Positions 32,816 through 41,927 of a DNA stretch of 44,804 nucleotides are shown in pieces; position 1 is the first letter of the stretch; each line of letters starts with the position of its first letter. This DNA comes from a bacterium (GTDB taxonomy: Bacteria; Babelota; Babeliae; Babelales; Vermiphilaceae). The stretch lies in contig JAKBEL010000022.1 of the NCBI GenBank assembly GCA_021833825.1, forward strand, positions 1-44,804, written 5' to 3'. A model generated the notes under the pieces. The model worked only from the letters and a program-made list of their open reading frames with translations. It was not told where the DNA came from and ran no database searches. A program made the position numbers and the translations under genes.

Positions 32816-34072
32816 TTAAAATAATTCTGCCCAGTTAAATCCACCAATCGCTGAAGTACCTCCAGCAACTGGCGCATACCCCGTTATAGTTAATGTTTCT
32901 CCAGGGTATACTATAATATTGGTGTCTGTAAGACTTATATATTCAGGTAGATTCCAAGCTCGTGGAGACATCCATTGAGAAAGAACCTTAGTCCCTGTTC
33001 CCGCACTATAAGTTCCAGCAGCTGTATAGGAAACAATAGAATTGCTGTTGACACTCGTAAATGAAGTTCCTGTTACTGTTGCATTTTTATAAATGTTTAT
33101 TAAAAATGTATAACGAGTAAGATTTGGAATCGGAAAGGCAAAATATCGTTGCAACTGAACATTCATCTTATTTATCTGCCCATTAAAATTGGTGCTATTT
33201 TGTATAGTCAAGAGATGCGTTTCAACACTTGTTGCTATTGAGACAGTATTATTAATGCCAAAAAATCTATTTGCAACGTTGCTCTGTATTCCCACAATAC
33301 CCATATTCCAACTTGCAGTTTTAAGCTGAAGGTTCCGCCCACCACTCGGGTCATAAACCTGCGCACTTATTGGCAATAAAGCATTTCGAATTGAAGGAGC
33401 ACCAGAACTATTAGGATACTTAATAGTATGGAAGGTAATCCAGTCGCCTGAACTGCTCATAATCTGAAATTGAATAATGGATGCCCCAAGCCATCCATAT
33501 GCTATGTGAAAAACATTGAAAAAGGTTGGATTATAGTTAAAACCAGAAGATCCAGCACCGTTGATTGTGTCACCATTAAAATTAGCTTGTGATATAAAGG
33601 TATCAACTCCATTGTTACGCGTTACAATACCAAAAGTGGTGCCATTATATCCAACACCAAAACCATTACTGCTATCAAGTACACCTATATATTGTTTTGC
33701 ATTAGCACCTACTGCTCCAGTGAATGCCACAGTGAAATAGGCATCAGCTTGATGGCCGGACCGATATTGCACATTTGTTTTTGATTGCAATCCTGCTACA
33801 GCACCGGCAGTGCCGCTCGTGGATAATACCGCTTGACTATTACTTGTAGTTGCCGTTCCCCCATTGAGTAAAGTAGTTGTAAGAATAGAGCTCGGTATGC
33901 CATACTGAAATTGTACGCTAAGAGCATCAAGACGTGGATCGACTTCTAAATCTTGATAGATTGAAATAAATGGACTACTTATACCGGCAACTTGTCCGGC
34001 ATAATTTAATTGACTAGCAAAAAGAGTATTACCTATAAATAACGATGACATTAATATTAGTATAATCTTCAT
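32816..34072 (-). CDS. Fibre-operon gene 5: secreted head-only paralog (no stalk)
   Basis: The 418-residue product (from ATG at 34072) has a signal peptide (KIILILMSSLFIGNTLFA) and a short linker, then the conserved head almost at once: LDALSVQFQYGIPSS, YRSGHQADAYFTVAFTGAVGANAKQYIGVLDSSNGFGVGYNG, FNVFHIAYGWLGASIIQFQIMSS, WITFHTIKYPNSSGAPS and a C-terminal FNWAELF. The repetitive stalk and the CC pair of the other four are absent. It is the last gene of the operon, 2 bp after the stop of gene 4 (TAAACATG), with the GGGAGGAG ribosome site inside gene 4. Its own end reads GGGCAGAA, so no ribosome site is kept where no gene follows. Confidence 0.85.
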   Translation of the reverse strand: MKIILILMSSLFIGNTLFASQLNYAGQVAGISSPFISIYQDLEVDPRLDALSVQFQYGIPSSILTTTLLNGGTATTSNSQAVLSTSGTAGAVAGLQSKTNVQYRSGHQADAYFTVAFTGAVGANAKQYIGVLDSSNGFGVGYNGTTFGIVTRNNGVDTFISQANFNGDTINGAGSSGFNYNPTFFNVFHIAYGWLGASIIQFQIMSSSGDWITFHTIKYPNSSGAPSIRNALLPISAQVYDPSGGRNLQLKTASWNMGIVGIQSNVANRFFGINNTVSIATSVETHLLTIQNSTNFNGQINKMNVQLQRYFAFPIPNLTRYTFLINIYKNATVTGTSFTSVNSNSIVSYTAAGTYSAGTGTKVLSQWMSPRAWNLPEYISLTDTNIIVYPGETLTITGYAPVAGGTSAIGGFNWAELF

Positions 34073-34074
34073 GT

Positions 34075-36681
34075 TTAAAATTGCTCCTCCCAAGTTATAC
34101 CCCCAATGCGCGCAAGGGAATTAGTAACATTGACAAGCAAAGTCAATGTTTCTCCCGGCATTATAGTAATGATATATGCATCTAATGGAATATTTTGTAG
34201 AGCTGTATTTGCACTCGAGTTAAATATTATGAATCCTACAACCGTCCCCGTGCCAGCAGAATAGGTTCCTGCCGTTGAGACCTCTACAACAGAATTGGTA
34301 ACATTAAAATTACTAAAAGAGGTTCCCGTAACTGTTGCATTTTTAATTAATGTAGCGGTACTCGTAGTTCCATCGACCGCACCTCCTCCAAAACTTGTAC
34401 ATCTTACTTTAATTTTATTAGGGGCATTATTAAAAATGGATGCATTTCTAATAACAAGGGCAACCTGTGTTCCCGCAACTGCTGCTGTTACTGTTGAAGC
34501 AGCTCCATATCGATATGAACTATTGTTTGATTGCCCAATAATGCCACCATTCCAACTGGCAGTTCGCAATGTTAAAACTGATGTTCCGGCAAGATTTTCA
34601 ACACGAGCTGTAATCGGTAAAAATGGCTGAAAAATGGAGGGTGTTGATGCGCTATTTGGATACTGTATAGTATGAAAAGTGATCCAGGCCCCATAAGTAC
34701 TCATAATTTGAAATTGGATTACCGTGCTACCAAGATAACCATATCTTATTCTAAATACATTAAGTAATGCAGGATTATAGGTGAATTGACTTGGACCAGT
34801 ACCATCAAGTTTATCCCCATTGAATTGCGATTGGGGTGTAAAACTATTGACAGTATTGGTACGATGAGTCACGCCAAAACTTGCGCCATCAAAACCAACA
34901 GCAAAACCATTTTGATAATCAATGGGCCCAATCAATTGAGATGATGTTGCAGCAAATGATCCAGTGAATGCAACTGTGAAAAGAGCATAAGCTTCATGAC
35001 CTGATCGATAAGTAATGGTACTATCTGTTTGAAGCTGCGCTATCGAACCAGCTGATGCAGTAGTACTCAAAACTGCCATACTGTTAGCAGTTGTTACTGT
35101 TCCGCCTCCTTGAGTATAAGATGTTGTAGTATAATTTGATATGCCATACTGAAACTGTATACTAATATCATCAAGTGTGTTTTCCATTACCTGTACACCA
35201 AAAATAGAGGTTGTTATCGGATTTGTGCTCGTAGTATTAGTACAGCAAAATGAAAGTGTAGCAAGTTTGCTGGCTATTGCAGTGTCAACACCAACAATAT
35301 TGTTACCATAAGACTGAATACCGCTTATATTGCTAGAAAGAGTATTAATGCTTGATTGTAATGGTGCATCCGTATCAATGTTAGATGATATTGTTTGACT
35401 TATATTGTATATATTGTTGAGATTGGACTGAATAGCAGATGTTCTAGTATCGATAACATTAAGGGTCGATAAAATAGATTGATCGATAGTAATAGCTTGA
35501 CTAACTGAACTACACAGAGGATTGCCTGTACGCACTTGTGTATCAATAAGGTTAACTAACGATTGAATAGTTTGATCGATTGCAATATTGACATCAAGTT
35601 TTGACGATGTGGAGGTATCTAAGCTAAACAGATTATTTACTTTAGACGAAATATTTTGATCAATACTATAAATATTATTTAAGTTTGATTGAATTGTTAA
35701 TGTTCTAAGGTCAATAACATTCACTTTTGATAATGTAGTTTGATCACTTACCAAAATCTCCGAAAGTTGACTACAGCTTATAGCCCCTAATCTAGAATCT
35801 ATATCCACGACCAATGATTGAGTTTGTTGATCAAACGCTATACTGCGATCAACCTGTGATGATATAATCTGATCAACACTATACATACTGTTTGTTCTAG
35901 CATCAATCACATTCACAACCGATTGTGTTGACAGGTTACTATTTTCAATCAGATCAAACTTACTGCCGACTGTAGTGTGTACAAATTGATCAAGAGTATT
36001 TAAAGTAGATTCAATCGTCAAGGTTCGTGCATTAATATCCTGGACATATGAGAAAATTGTTTGATCAAGATTATAAATACTGCTTGTTTTTGTATCAATC
36101 GCCTGTACAGCTGACAAAATAGACTGTTCATTATTTAAAATTTGAGATATTCCGCTACATGAAGCACTAATAGTACTTGCTTTAGAATCTATAATCATTA
36201 ATTTTGAAAGAATAGCCTGCTCTAAAGTTATGTCCACATCAACTTTAGATGAAGTAGATTGTTCAATATTATAGATACTGGCCGTTTTGATATCTATAAG
36301 ACTAACAACCGATGTTATTGAAAGATGATCATCTTCAATCAGATCAAGTTGACTATATATTGAACCACCAACAAAGTGGTTGAGAGAATTAGTCTTTGAT
36401 ATGACATTTTCAGTGTGGGCATTAATATCTTCAACATATGATGTAATCGTTGTCAAATCGTTTGCAATAGTCTCGATATCACTTAACTGTTGATCAATAA
36501 AATTTAAAAGGGATTCTGCAACACAAACTTTTGAAAGAATCGTGATATCAATAAGTAAATCTGTAAACACATTATTCCAAAGTCGTGTTCCATTATTGGG
36601 ACAACAGGACGTTGCAACTATAATCGGCATATAAACAGATAATATGATAAGAATAATGCAAGGCTTTTTTTTAAATATCAT
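34075..36681 (-). CDS. Fibre-operon gene 4: secreted stalk-and-head protein
   Basis: About 868 residues from the ATG at 36681, with a signal peptide (CIILIILSVYMPIIVATS) and the family start LWNNVFTDLLIDITILSKVC. A stalk of about 430 residues is built of repeats such as QTIQSLVNLIDTQV, QSILSTLNVIDTRTSAIQS and DQTISSNID, with hydrophobics spaced 3-4 apart as in coiled-coil fibres. Isolated cysteines recur, and CC lies near residue 480. The head follows (ISIQFQYGISN to WEEQF). The start overlaps the stop of gene 3 (TAATG). Its final TGG GAG GAG CAA TTT TAA supplies the ribosome site for gene 5. Function unknown. Confidence 0.88.
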   Translation of the reverse strand: MIFKKKPCIILIILSVYMPIIVATSCCPNNGTRLWNNVFTDLLIDITILSKVCVAESLLNFIDQQLSDIETIANDLTTITSYVEDINAHTENVISKTNSLNHFVGGSIYSQLDLIEDDHLSITSVVSLIDIKTASIYNIEQSTSSKVDVDITLEQAILSKLMIIDSKASTISASCSGISQILNNEQSILSAVQAIDTKTSSIYNLDQTIFSYVQDINARTLTIESTLNTLDQFVHTTVGSKFDLIENSNLSTQSVVNVIDARTNSMYSVDQIISSQVDRSIAFDQQTQSLVVDIDSRLGAISCSQLSEILVSDQTTLSKVNVIDLRTLTIQSNLNNIYSIDQNISSKVNNLFSLDTSTSSKLDVNIAIDQTIQSLVNLIDTQVRTGNPLCSSVSQAITIDQSILSTLNVIDTRTSAIQSNLNNIYNISQTISSNIDTDAPLQSSINTLSSNISGIQSYGNNIVGVDTAIASKLATLSFCCTNTTSTNPITTSIFGVQVMENTLDDISIQFQYGISNYTTTSYTQGGGTVTTANSMAVLSTTASAGSIAQLQTDSTITYRSGHEAYALFTVAFTGSFAATSSQLIGPIDYQNGFAVGFDGASFGVTHRTNTVNSFTPQSQFNGDKLDGTGPSQFTYNPALLNVFRIRYGYLGSTVIQFQIMSTYGAWITFHTIQYPNSASTPSIFQPFLPITARVENLAGTSVLTLRTASWNGGIIGQSNNSSYRYGAASTVTAAVAGTQVALVIRNASIFNNAPNKIKVRCTSFGGGAVDGTTSTATLIKNATVTGTSFSNFNVTNSVVEVSTAGTYSAGTGTVVGFIIFNSSANTALQNIPLDAYIITIMPGETLTLLVNVTNSLARIGGITWEEQF

Positions 36682-39296
36682 TAGAATTGCTCCTCCCACA
36701 TTAATAATCCTGTCTGGGAAGAAGCTGATCCTTGGGTCGTAAGAGTCAATGTTTCGCCTGGAAACAACAGAATTGAAAAAGGGTTATTGGTAAAAAAGAA
36801 TGGACCAAATCCAAGGGAAAGAGTCAATGTCGCATATACAAAAAGATCAGTTCCAGTTCCTACGCTAAATGTTCCTGCAGTGGAAACTTTTAAAACCGAA
36901 TCTCCTGCACTAACATCTACAAATGAAGTCCCTGAAACAGTGGCGTTTTTTATAACAGTATAATCCCCATTTATTATACCACCACCAATCCCTGTTAATC
37001 TAACAATTATTTTATTAGGTTGATTATTAAATATTAATGGATTTTGTAAAGTAAATACATGTGTTTCAGCAGTGCTGGCTGTAGTAACAGCACTATTAAA
37101 TTGAAAATATCTATATGAATTGCTGTTTGGTTCAGCAACAATCCCGGCTTTCCAGCTGGCAGTTTGTAATTTTAAAATCGATGTACCGCTTAAATTTTCA
37201 ACACGTGCTGTGACAGGCAAAAATGGTTGCAATATTAATGGCGTTGCTGATGTATTAGGATAGTTTATAGTATGAAAAGTTACCCAATTATTATAAGCAG
37301 TCAAAATTTGAAATTTGACAATAGATCCACCCAAATATCCATAGGCAATTCTAAAAAGGTTAAGGGCGGCAGGATTATAAGTAAATTGACTAGTTCCAGT
37401 GCCATCCAATTTGTCACCATTAAACTGTGATTGTGGAGTAAAGGTGTTAATTGTATTTGAACGACGAGTTACTCCAAAGGTGGGCCCATCAAAGCCGATT
37501 GCAAAACCGTTTTGATAATCAATAGGCCCGATGAACTGAGATGATGTTGCCGCAAATGATCCGGTGAATGCCACAGAGAAATAGGCGTAAGCCTCATGCC
37601 CTGAGCGATAGGTGATAACATTTTTTGTCTGAAGCTCTGCAATGGAAGAAGTTGAACCAGAAGTTAAAATGGCCATACTGTTTTGATTGGTAACAGTCGC
37701 CCCTCCTTGGGTGTAGGTATTCATAATCGTATTAGGAATGCCATATTGAAATGAGATATTAATATTGTCATTTGAGTAATCTGCGATCAATGAATTATAA
37801 AGAGAATTAAAAACAGTGTTAGAATTGGTTGTTCCTGTGCAACAGGTTGAAAGAGCATCAAGAATAGATTTATTCTCATTAGTAATGCTTGAGGTACTAG
37901 CGATACTTGATGAGATAATATTTGCCTTGCTATTTATAATGCTGACGGTTGATTGTGTTGCATCATCTATCCTTGTATCAACATCAATTTTAGATGAAAT
38001 TGATTGATCAATGGTATAGATGTTGCTCACATCTGATTGAATATTGCTTGTTCTGGTATCAATAACATTAACAGTAGATAATATTGATTGATTAATTTGT
38101 AAAAGCTGTATAATACTACTACATGAGGCAAGACTGTTAATAGTTGAGTTAATATTATTAAGAAGTGACGCAATGGTAACATCAAGCACAATAGAATCAT
38201 CAACTTTTGAACTTGTTGATTGTTGAACATTTAAAATAGTGCTTAAATTCGAACTGATTGTTTGATCAAGACTGAAAATATTATTAGTATTTGCTTGAAT
38301 AAGATTTGTTCTTGTATCTAAAAGCATAACGGTCGAAAGTATTGATTGATCAAGTGAGTCGAGTTGACTAGTAAGACTTGTTATACAGTTAAGATTACCA
38401 ACTTTTGAATCAATAATATTAATAGCTGATTGAACAGATGCTGCTAAAACTGTATAATTAGAGAGTTTAGACAAGATAGTTTGATCTATGTTATAGATGC
38501 TGCTTGTTCTAGTGTCAATAACACTTACCAATGATCCTATTGATTGATCAGTGGCTATAATAAGATCAAGCTTGCTATTAATCGTATTATCGACAAAACT
38601 ATTAATAGTATTTACTGTTGACTGTATAGTTGTCACCTGTTGATCAATATTTTGAGCATATGAATTTATATTCTGATCAACGTTATAAATAGAACCTGTT
38701 CGTGTATCAATCACATTAATTATTGATAAAATAGACTGTTCTGTTTGTAAAATTTCATCAACTCCACTGCATGCAAAATTTAGGTTACTTATGGCAGAAT
38801 CAATAACCATGATCTTTGAGAAAATACTCTGATCAGTTTCAATACCAAGATCAATAAACGATGCTATATTTTGGTCTATGCTATAGATACTGTTTGTTCT
38901 AGTCTCAACAACATTTACCAACGATAATATTGATGCATCAACTTTTTCAATAAGATTTATTTTACTTTCAAAAGGACCAGTAATAAAAGAACCAAGATCA
39001 TCTGTGGTTGATTCTATACTTATGATCTCTGCATCAATAATTTCAACATATGAGGTAATAGTTACAAGCTTTGTATTTAAAGAGCTATTAAAGTTGCTAA
39101 TATGTAATTCGATGTTGTCTATTATTGATTCAATAGTACATACTTTGGATAATACTGATATATCAACAATAAGATCATTTTCAACGTTATTCCATAACCG
39201 AGAAGTCATTTCTGGAAAAATGCAGCCTGCTTTCAACAGAGCAAAAGAGGATAAAAAACTTAATAAAAATATATATAATATTATTGTTTTTTTCAT
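36681..39296 (-). CDS. Fibre-operon gene 3: secreted stalk-and-head protein
   Basis: The 871-residue product has a signal peptide (KKTIILYIFLLSFLSSFALLKA) and the family start RLWNNVENDLIVDISVLSKVC. The stalk repeats (SILSIINVIDTRTGSIYNVD, SLVSVIDTRTSSIYNIDQTILSKL) are followed by CC and then the head: ISFQYGIPN, YRSGHEAYAYFSVAFTGSF, IGPIDYQNGFAIGFDGPTFGV, FNGDKLDGTGTSQF, TGLLMWEEQF. Head DNA is near-identical to gene 2 in places (for example around 37560-37610 and 40210-40260), a sign of recent duplication or gene conversion. ATG immediately follows the gene 2 stop. Function unknown. Confidence 0.88.
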   Translation of the reverse strand: MKKTIILYIFLLSFLSSFALLKAGCIFPEMTSRLWNNVENDLIVDISVLSKVCTIESIIDNIELHISNFNSSLNTKLVTITSYVEIIDAEIISIESTTDDLGSFITGPFESKINLIEKVDASILSLVNVVETRTNSIYSIDQNIASFIDLGIETDQSIFSKIMVIDSAISNLNFACSGVDEILQTEQSILSIINVIDTRTGSIYNVDQNINSYAQNIDQQVTTIQSTVNTINSFVDNTINSKLDLIIATDQSIGSLVSVIDTRTSSIYNIDQTILSKLSNYTVLAASVQSAINIIDSKVGNLNCITSLTSQLDSLDQSILSTVMLLDTRTNLIQANTNNIFSLDQTISSNLSTILNVQQSTSSKVDDSIVLDVTIASLLNNINSTINSLASCSSIIQLLQINQSILSTVNVIDTRTSNIQSDVSNIYTIDQSISSKIDVDTRIDDATQSTVSIINSKANIISSSIASTSSITNENKSILDALSTCCTGTTNSNTVFNSLYNSLIADYSNDNINISFQYGIPNTIMNTYTQGGATVTNQNSMAILTSGSTSSIAELQTKNVITYRSGHEAYAYFSVAFTGSFAATSSQFIGPIDYQNGFAIGFDGPTFGVTRRSNTINTFTPQSQFNGDKLDGTGTSQFTYNPAALNLFRIAYGYLGGSIVKFQILTAYNNWVTFHTINYPNTSATPLILQPFLPVTARVENLSGTSILKLQTASWKAGIVAEPNSNSYRYFQFNSAVTTASTAETHVFTLQNPLIFNNQPNKIIVRLTGIGGGIINGDYTVIKNATVSGTSFVDVSAGDSVLKVSTAGTFSVGTGTDLFVYATLTLSLGFGPFFFTNNPFSILLFPGETLTLTTQGSASSQTGLLMWEEQF

Positions 39297-41927
39297 TTAA
39301 AATCGCTCCTCCCATATAAGGCCACCAATTGCAGCTGTTGTCGTTCCGCTTATAAGTTGACCAGTAATTGTCAATGTATCCCCTGGTAATAATATAATGT
39401 CATAAGTTCCCTGAGGTATAAAAACGATTTGTGGTGATTGGGTCGTTCCTCCTAATTGCCTGATAAGCAACTCAGTACCTGTTCCAGCTGAATAGGTACC
39501 GCTTTTTGAAACCTCTACTACAGAACTTCCTGGAGAAACGTCAGAAAAAGATGTCCCTGTAATGGTAGCATTTAATTTAAGTCTTAAAGCTGTAATACTA
39601 TTCGCTACAGAACCAGTGAGAGCTCCCCCACCAAAAGCTGAAATTCTTACAGGAATCTTATTTGGTTGATTATTAAAAACGGTTTTATTGCGAATGATAA
39701 GTATAAAAGTCTCAGTCCCTGGCAATGAGCCTACGGTGTCATTGGACTGAAAATAACGATATGATGAGTTACTAAATTGTCCAACAATGCCCGCATTCCA
39801 GCTAGCGGTTTTTAGTTGTAAACTGGATGCACCTCCACTTAAATTTTCAACACGTGCCGTAATAGGTAAATAAGGTTGTAAAATGGATGGTGTTGATGAA
39901 CTATTAGGAAATGGAATAGTGTGAAAAGTGATCCAATTACCATTTTGATCCAAAATTTGAAATGTAATAATAGAGCTCCCAAGATAACCATATGCGATTC
40001 TAAAGACATTCAATAGCGCAGGATTGTAAGTGAATCCACTTGAACCAGTTCCGTCCAATTTGTCACCATTAAACTGGGATCGCGGAGTAAATGTGTTAAC
40101 TGTATTGGCACGACGAGTTACTCCAAAAGTTGGCCCATCAAACCCAATTGCAAAACCGTTTTGATAATCTATAGGTCCGATAAATTGTGATGAAGTGGCA
40201 GTAAACGATCCGGTGAATGCCACAGAGAAATAGGCGTAAGCCTCATGGCCAGATCGATAAACAATAGTATTATTTGTCTGTAATTGTGCAATCGATCCTG
40301 CAGATGTTGTTGCGGTTAGAACTGCCATACTGCTTGCGCTTGTTACGGTCCCACTATTTTGCGTATATGCTGTAACAGAATAGGTAGGAATACCATACTG
40401 AAATTGAATGGCAATATTATCAAGTCTATTGGCTACAAGTTGTTCTCCATAAAGAGTCGTTAATGCTTGGTTTCCTGTTGTGGTACAGCAGCTTGAAAAA
40501 GCAGAAACTGCAGAGTAGATGACACTTTCAAGGCTATAAATGGTATTAAGGCTTGATTGAACCGTATTAATGTTGGTGCTAATATTATTGACTATCGATT
40601 GAATAGATAGGTCACTGTTAGTTTCAATATCAACTTTTGATGATATGATTTGATCAAGGCTATAAATAAGATTACTATTTGATTGAATAGCCCCTGTTCT
40701 GGTGTCAATAACCTGTACCAATGAAGTAATTGATTGATCAAGGGAGGAAAGTTGCGTAATGTTGCTACATGCAAGAGCTCCCACATTTGAGGCAACATAA
40801 TTAAGAGTAGATTGCACTGATCTATCAATCGAAATAAGTGTATCCATTTTGGAAGAAATTGTCTGATCGAGAACAAAAATATTGTTTATATTAGAAGATA
40901 TTGTCTGATCAAGACTGAATATATTATTGGTAATGGATTGTATGTTACTACTGCGTGTATCGAGCACCATAACAGAAGATAAGATTGATTGATCTATAGG
41001 TGTTATACTATTAGCAAGACTAGAAACACAATTCAGAGAATCTAACCTTGAATTAATTACATTCACTAATGATTGTGTGGTTATATCGGCTTGAATATTA
41101 CCATCAACCTTAGATGTAATAATTTGATCAAGTTGATAGATGCTACTCGTTCTTGTATCTATAACATTAACAATCGATCCTACAGATGCATCACTGTTTT
41201 CAATCAATGCAACCTGACTTGAAATAGTAGTAGCAGTGTAGGCATTAAGATCATTAATAATGGATTGAACAGTCACATTTTGTTGATTAATATTCTGGAC
41301 ATAGGATAAGATTGTTCGATCAATGCTATAAATACTGCTTGTCCGAGTATCGATAACATTGACCAAAGATTGTATAGATTGACTGGTGATCAAAGCTGAA
41401 AGTAAATCTGTGCATGATAGATTGACATTAGTTATTTTTGAATCGACAACCATAACTTTTGAAAGAACCGATTGTTCTATTTCGCTATAAAAATCTATTT
41501 TAGATGATATTTTTTGATCCAAGCTATAGACTGAACTGGTTCGAGTGCCTATCACATTAACAACTGATTGAATCGAAATTCCACCAGTTTCAATGAGGTC
41601 AAGCTCACTATTTATAGGTCCGGTAATTAATGAATTAAGGTTATCAACAGATGATGCAAGAGTGATAGTCTGTTGGTTAATGCGTTGAACATATGATTCT
41701 ATGGTGCTCAATTCTTGGTTAAGCCCATCTAAAAAGCTTGTACCATACTGCACATTGCCCAAAGCTGATTCAATGATGGATACTTTGGAAAGAGTCGTAA
41801 TATCTATCATGAGATCTCTCACTACATTGTCCCAAAGGCGTGATCCATTCTCAGGAATATTAGCAGAAGAACATACATACAATAAATTGAAATAAAAAAA
41901 AGACAAGATAACTATTATTCTTTTCAT
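39297..41927 (-). CDS. Fibre-operon gene 2: secreted stalk-and-head protein
   Basis: About 876 residues from the ATG at 41927, which overlaps the stop of gene 1 (TAATG); the open frame reaches further upstream but those codons are the gene 1 tail. Signal peptide KRIIVILSFFYFNLLYVCSS, then RLWDNVVRDLMIDITTLSKV. V(I/L)DTR(T/S)-type motifs start at residues 131, 197, 261, 327 and 412 of the open frame, and single cysteines lie at 178, 306 and 393 with CC at 486-487. The head ends IGGLIWEERF. GGGAAGAG in the gene 1 tail is its probable ribosome site. Exported; role unknown. Confidence 0.88.
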   Translation of the reverse strand: MKRIIVILSFFYFNLLYVCSSANIPENGSRLWDNVVRDLMIDITTLSKVSIIESALGNVQYGTSFLDGLNQELSTIESYVQRINQQTITLASSVDNLNSLITGPINSELDLIETGGISIQSVVNVIGTRTSSVYSLDQKISSKIDFYSEIEQSVLSKVMVVDSKITNVNLSCTDLLSALITSQSIQSLVNVIDTRTSSIYSIDRTILSYVQNINQQNVTVQSIINDLNAYTATTISSQVALIENSDASVGSIVNVIDTRTSSIYQLDQIITSKVDGNIQADITTQSLVNVINSRLDSLNCVSSLANSITPIDQSILSSVMVLDTRSSNIQSITNNIFSLDQTISSNINNIFVLDQTISSKMDTLISIDRSVQSTLNYVASNVGALACSNITQLSSLDQSITSLVQVIDTRTGAIQSNSNLIYSLDQIISSKVDIETNSDLSIQSIVNNISTNINTVQSSLNTIYSLESVIYSAVSAFSSCCTTTGNQALTTLYGEQLVANRLDNIAIQFQYGIPTYSVTAYTQNSGTVTSASSMAVLTATTSAGSIAQLQTNNTIVYRSGHEAYAYFSVAFTGSFTATSSQFIGPIDYQNGFAIGFDGPTFGVTRRANTVNTFTPRSQFNGDKLDGTGSSGFTYNPALLNVFRIAYGYLGSSIITFQILDQNGNWITFHTIPFPNSSSTPSILQPYLPITARVENLSGGASSLQLKTASWNAGIVGQFSNSSYRYFQSNDTVGSLPGTETFILIIRNKTVFNNQPNKIPVRISAFGGGALTGSVANSITALRLKLNATITGTSFSDVSPGSSVVEVSKSGTYSAGTGTELLIRQLGGTTQSPQIVFIPQGTYDIILLPGDTLTITGQLISGTTTAAIGGLIWEERF

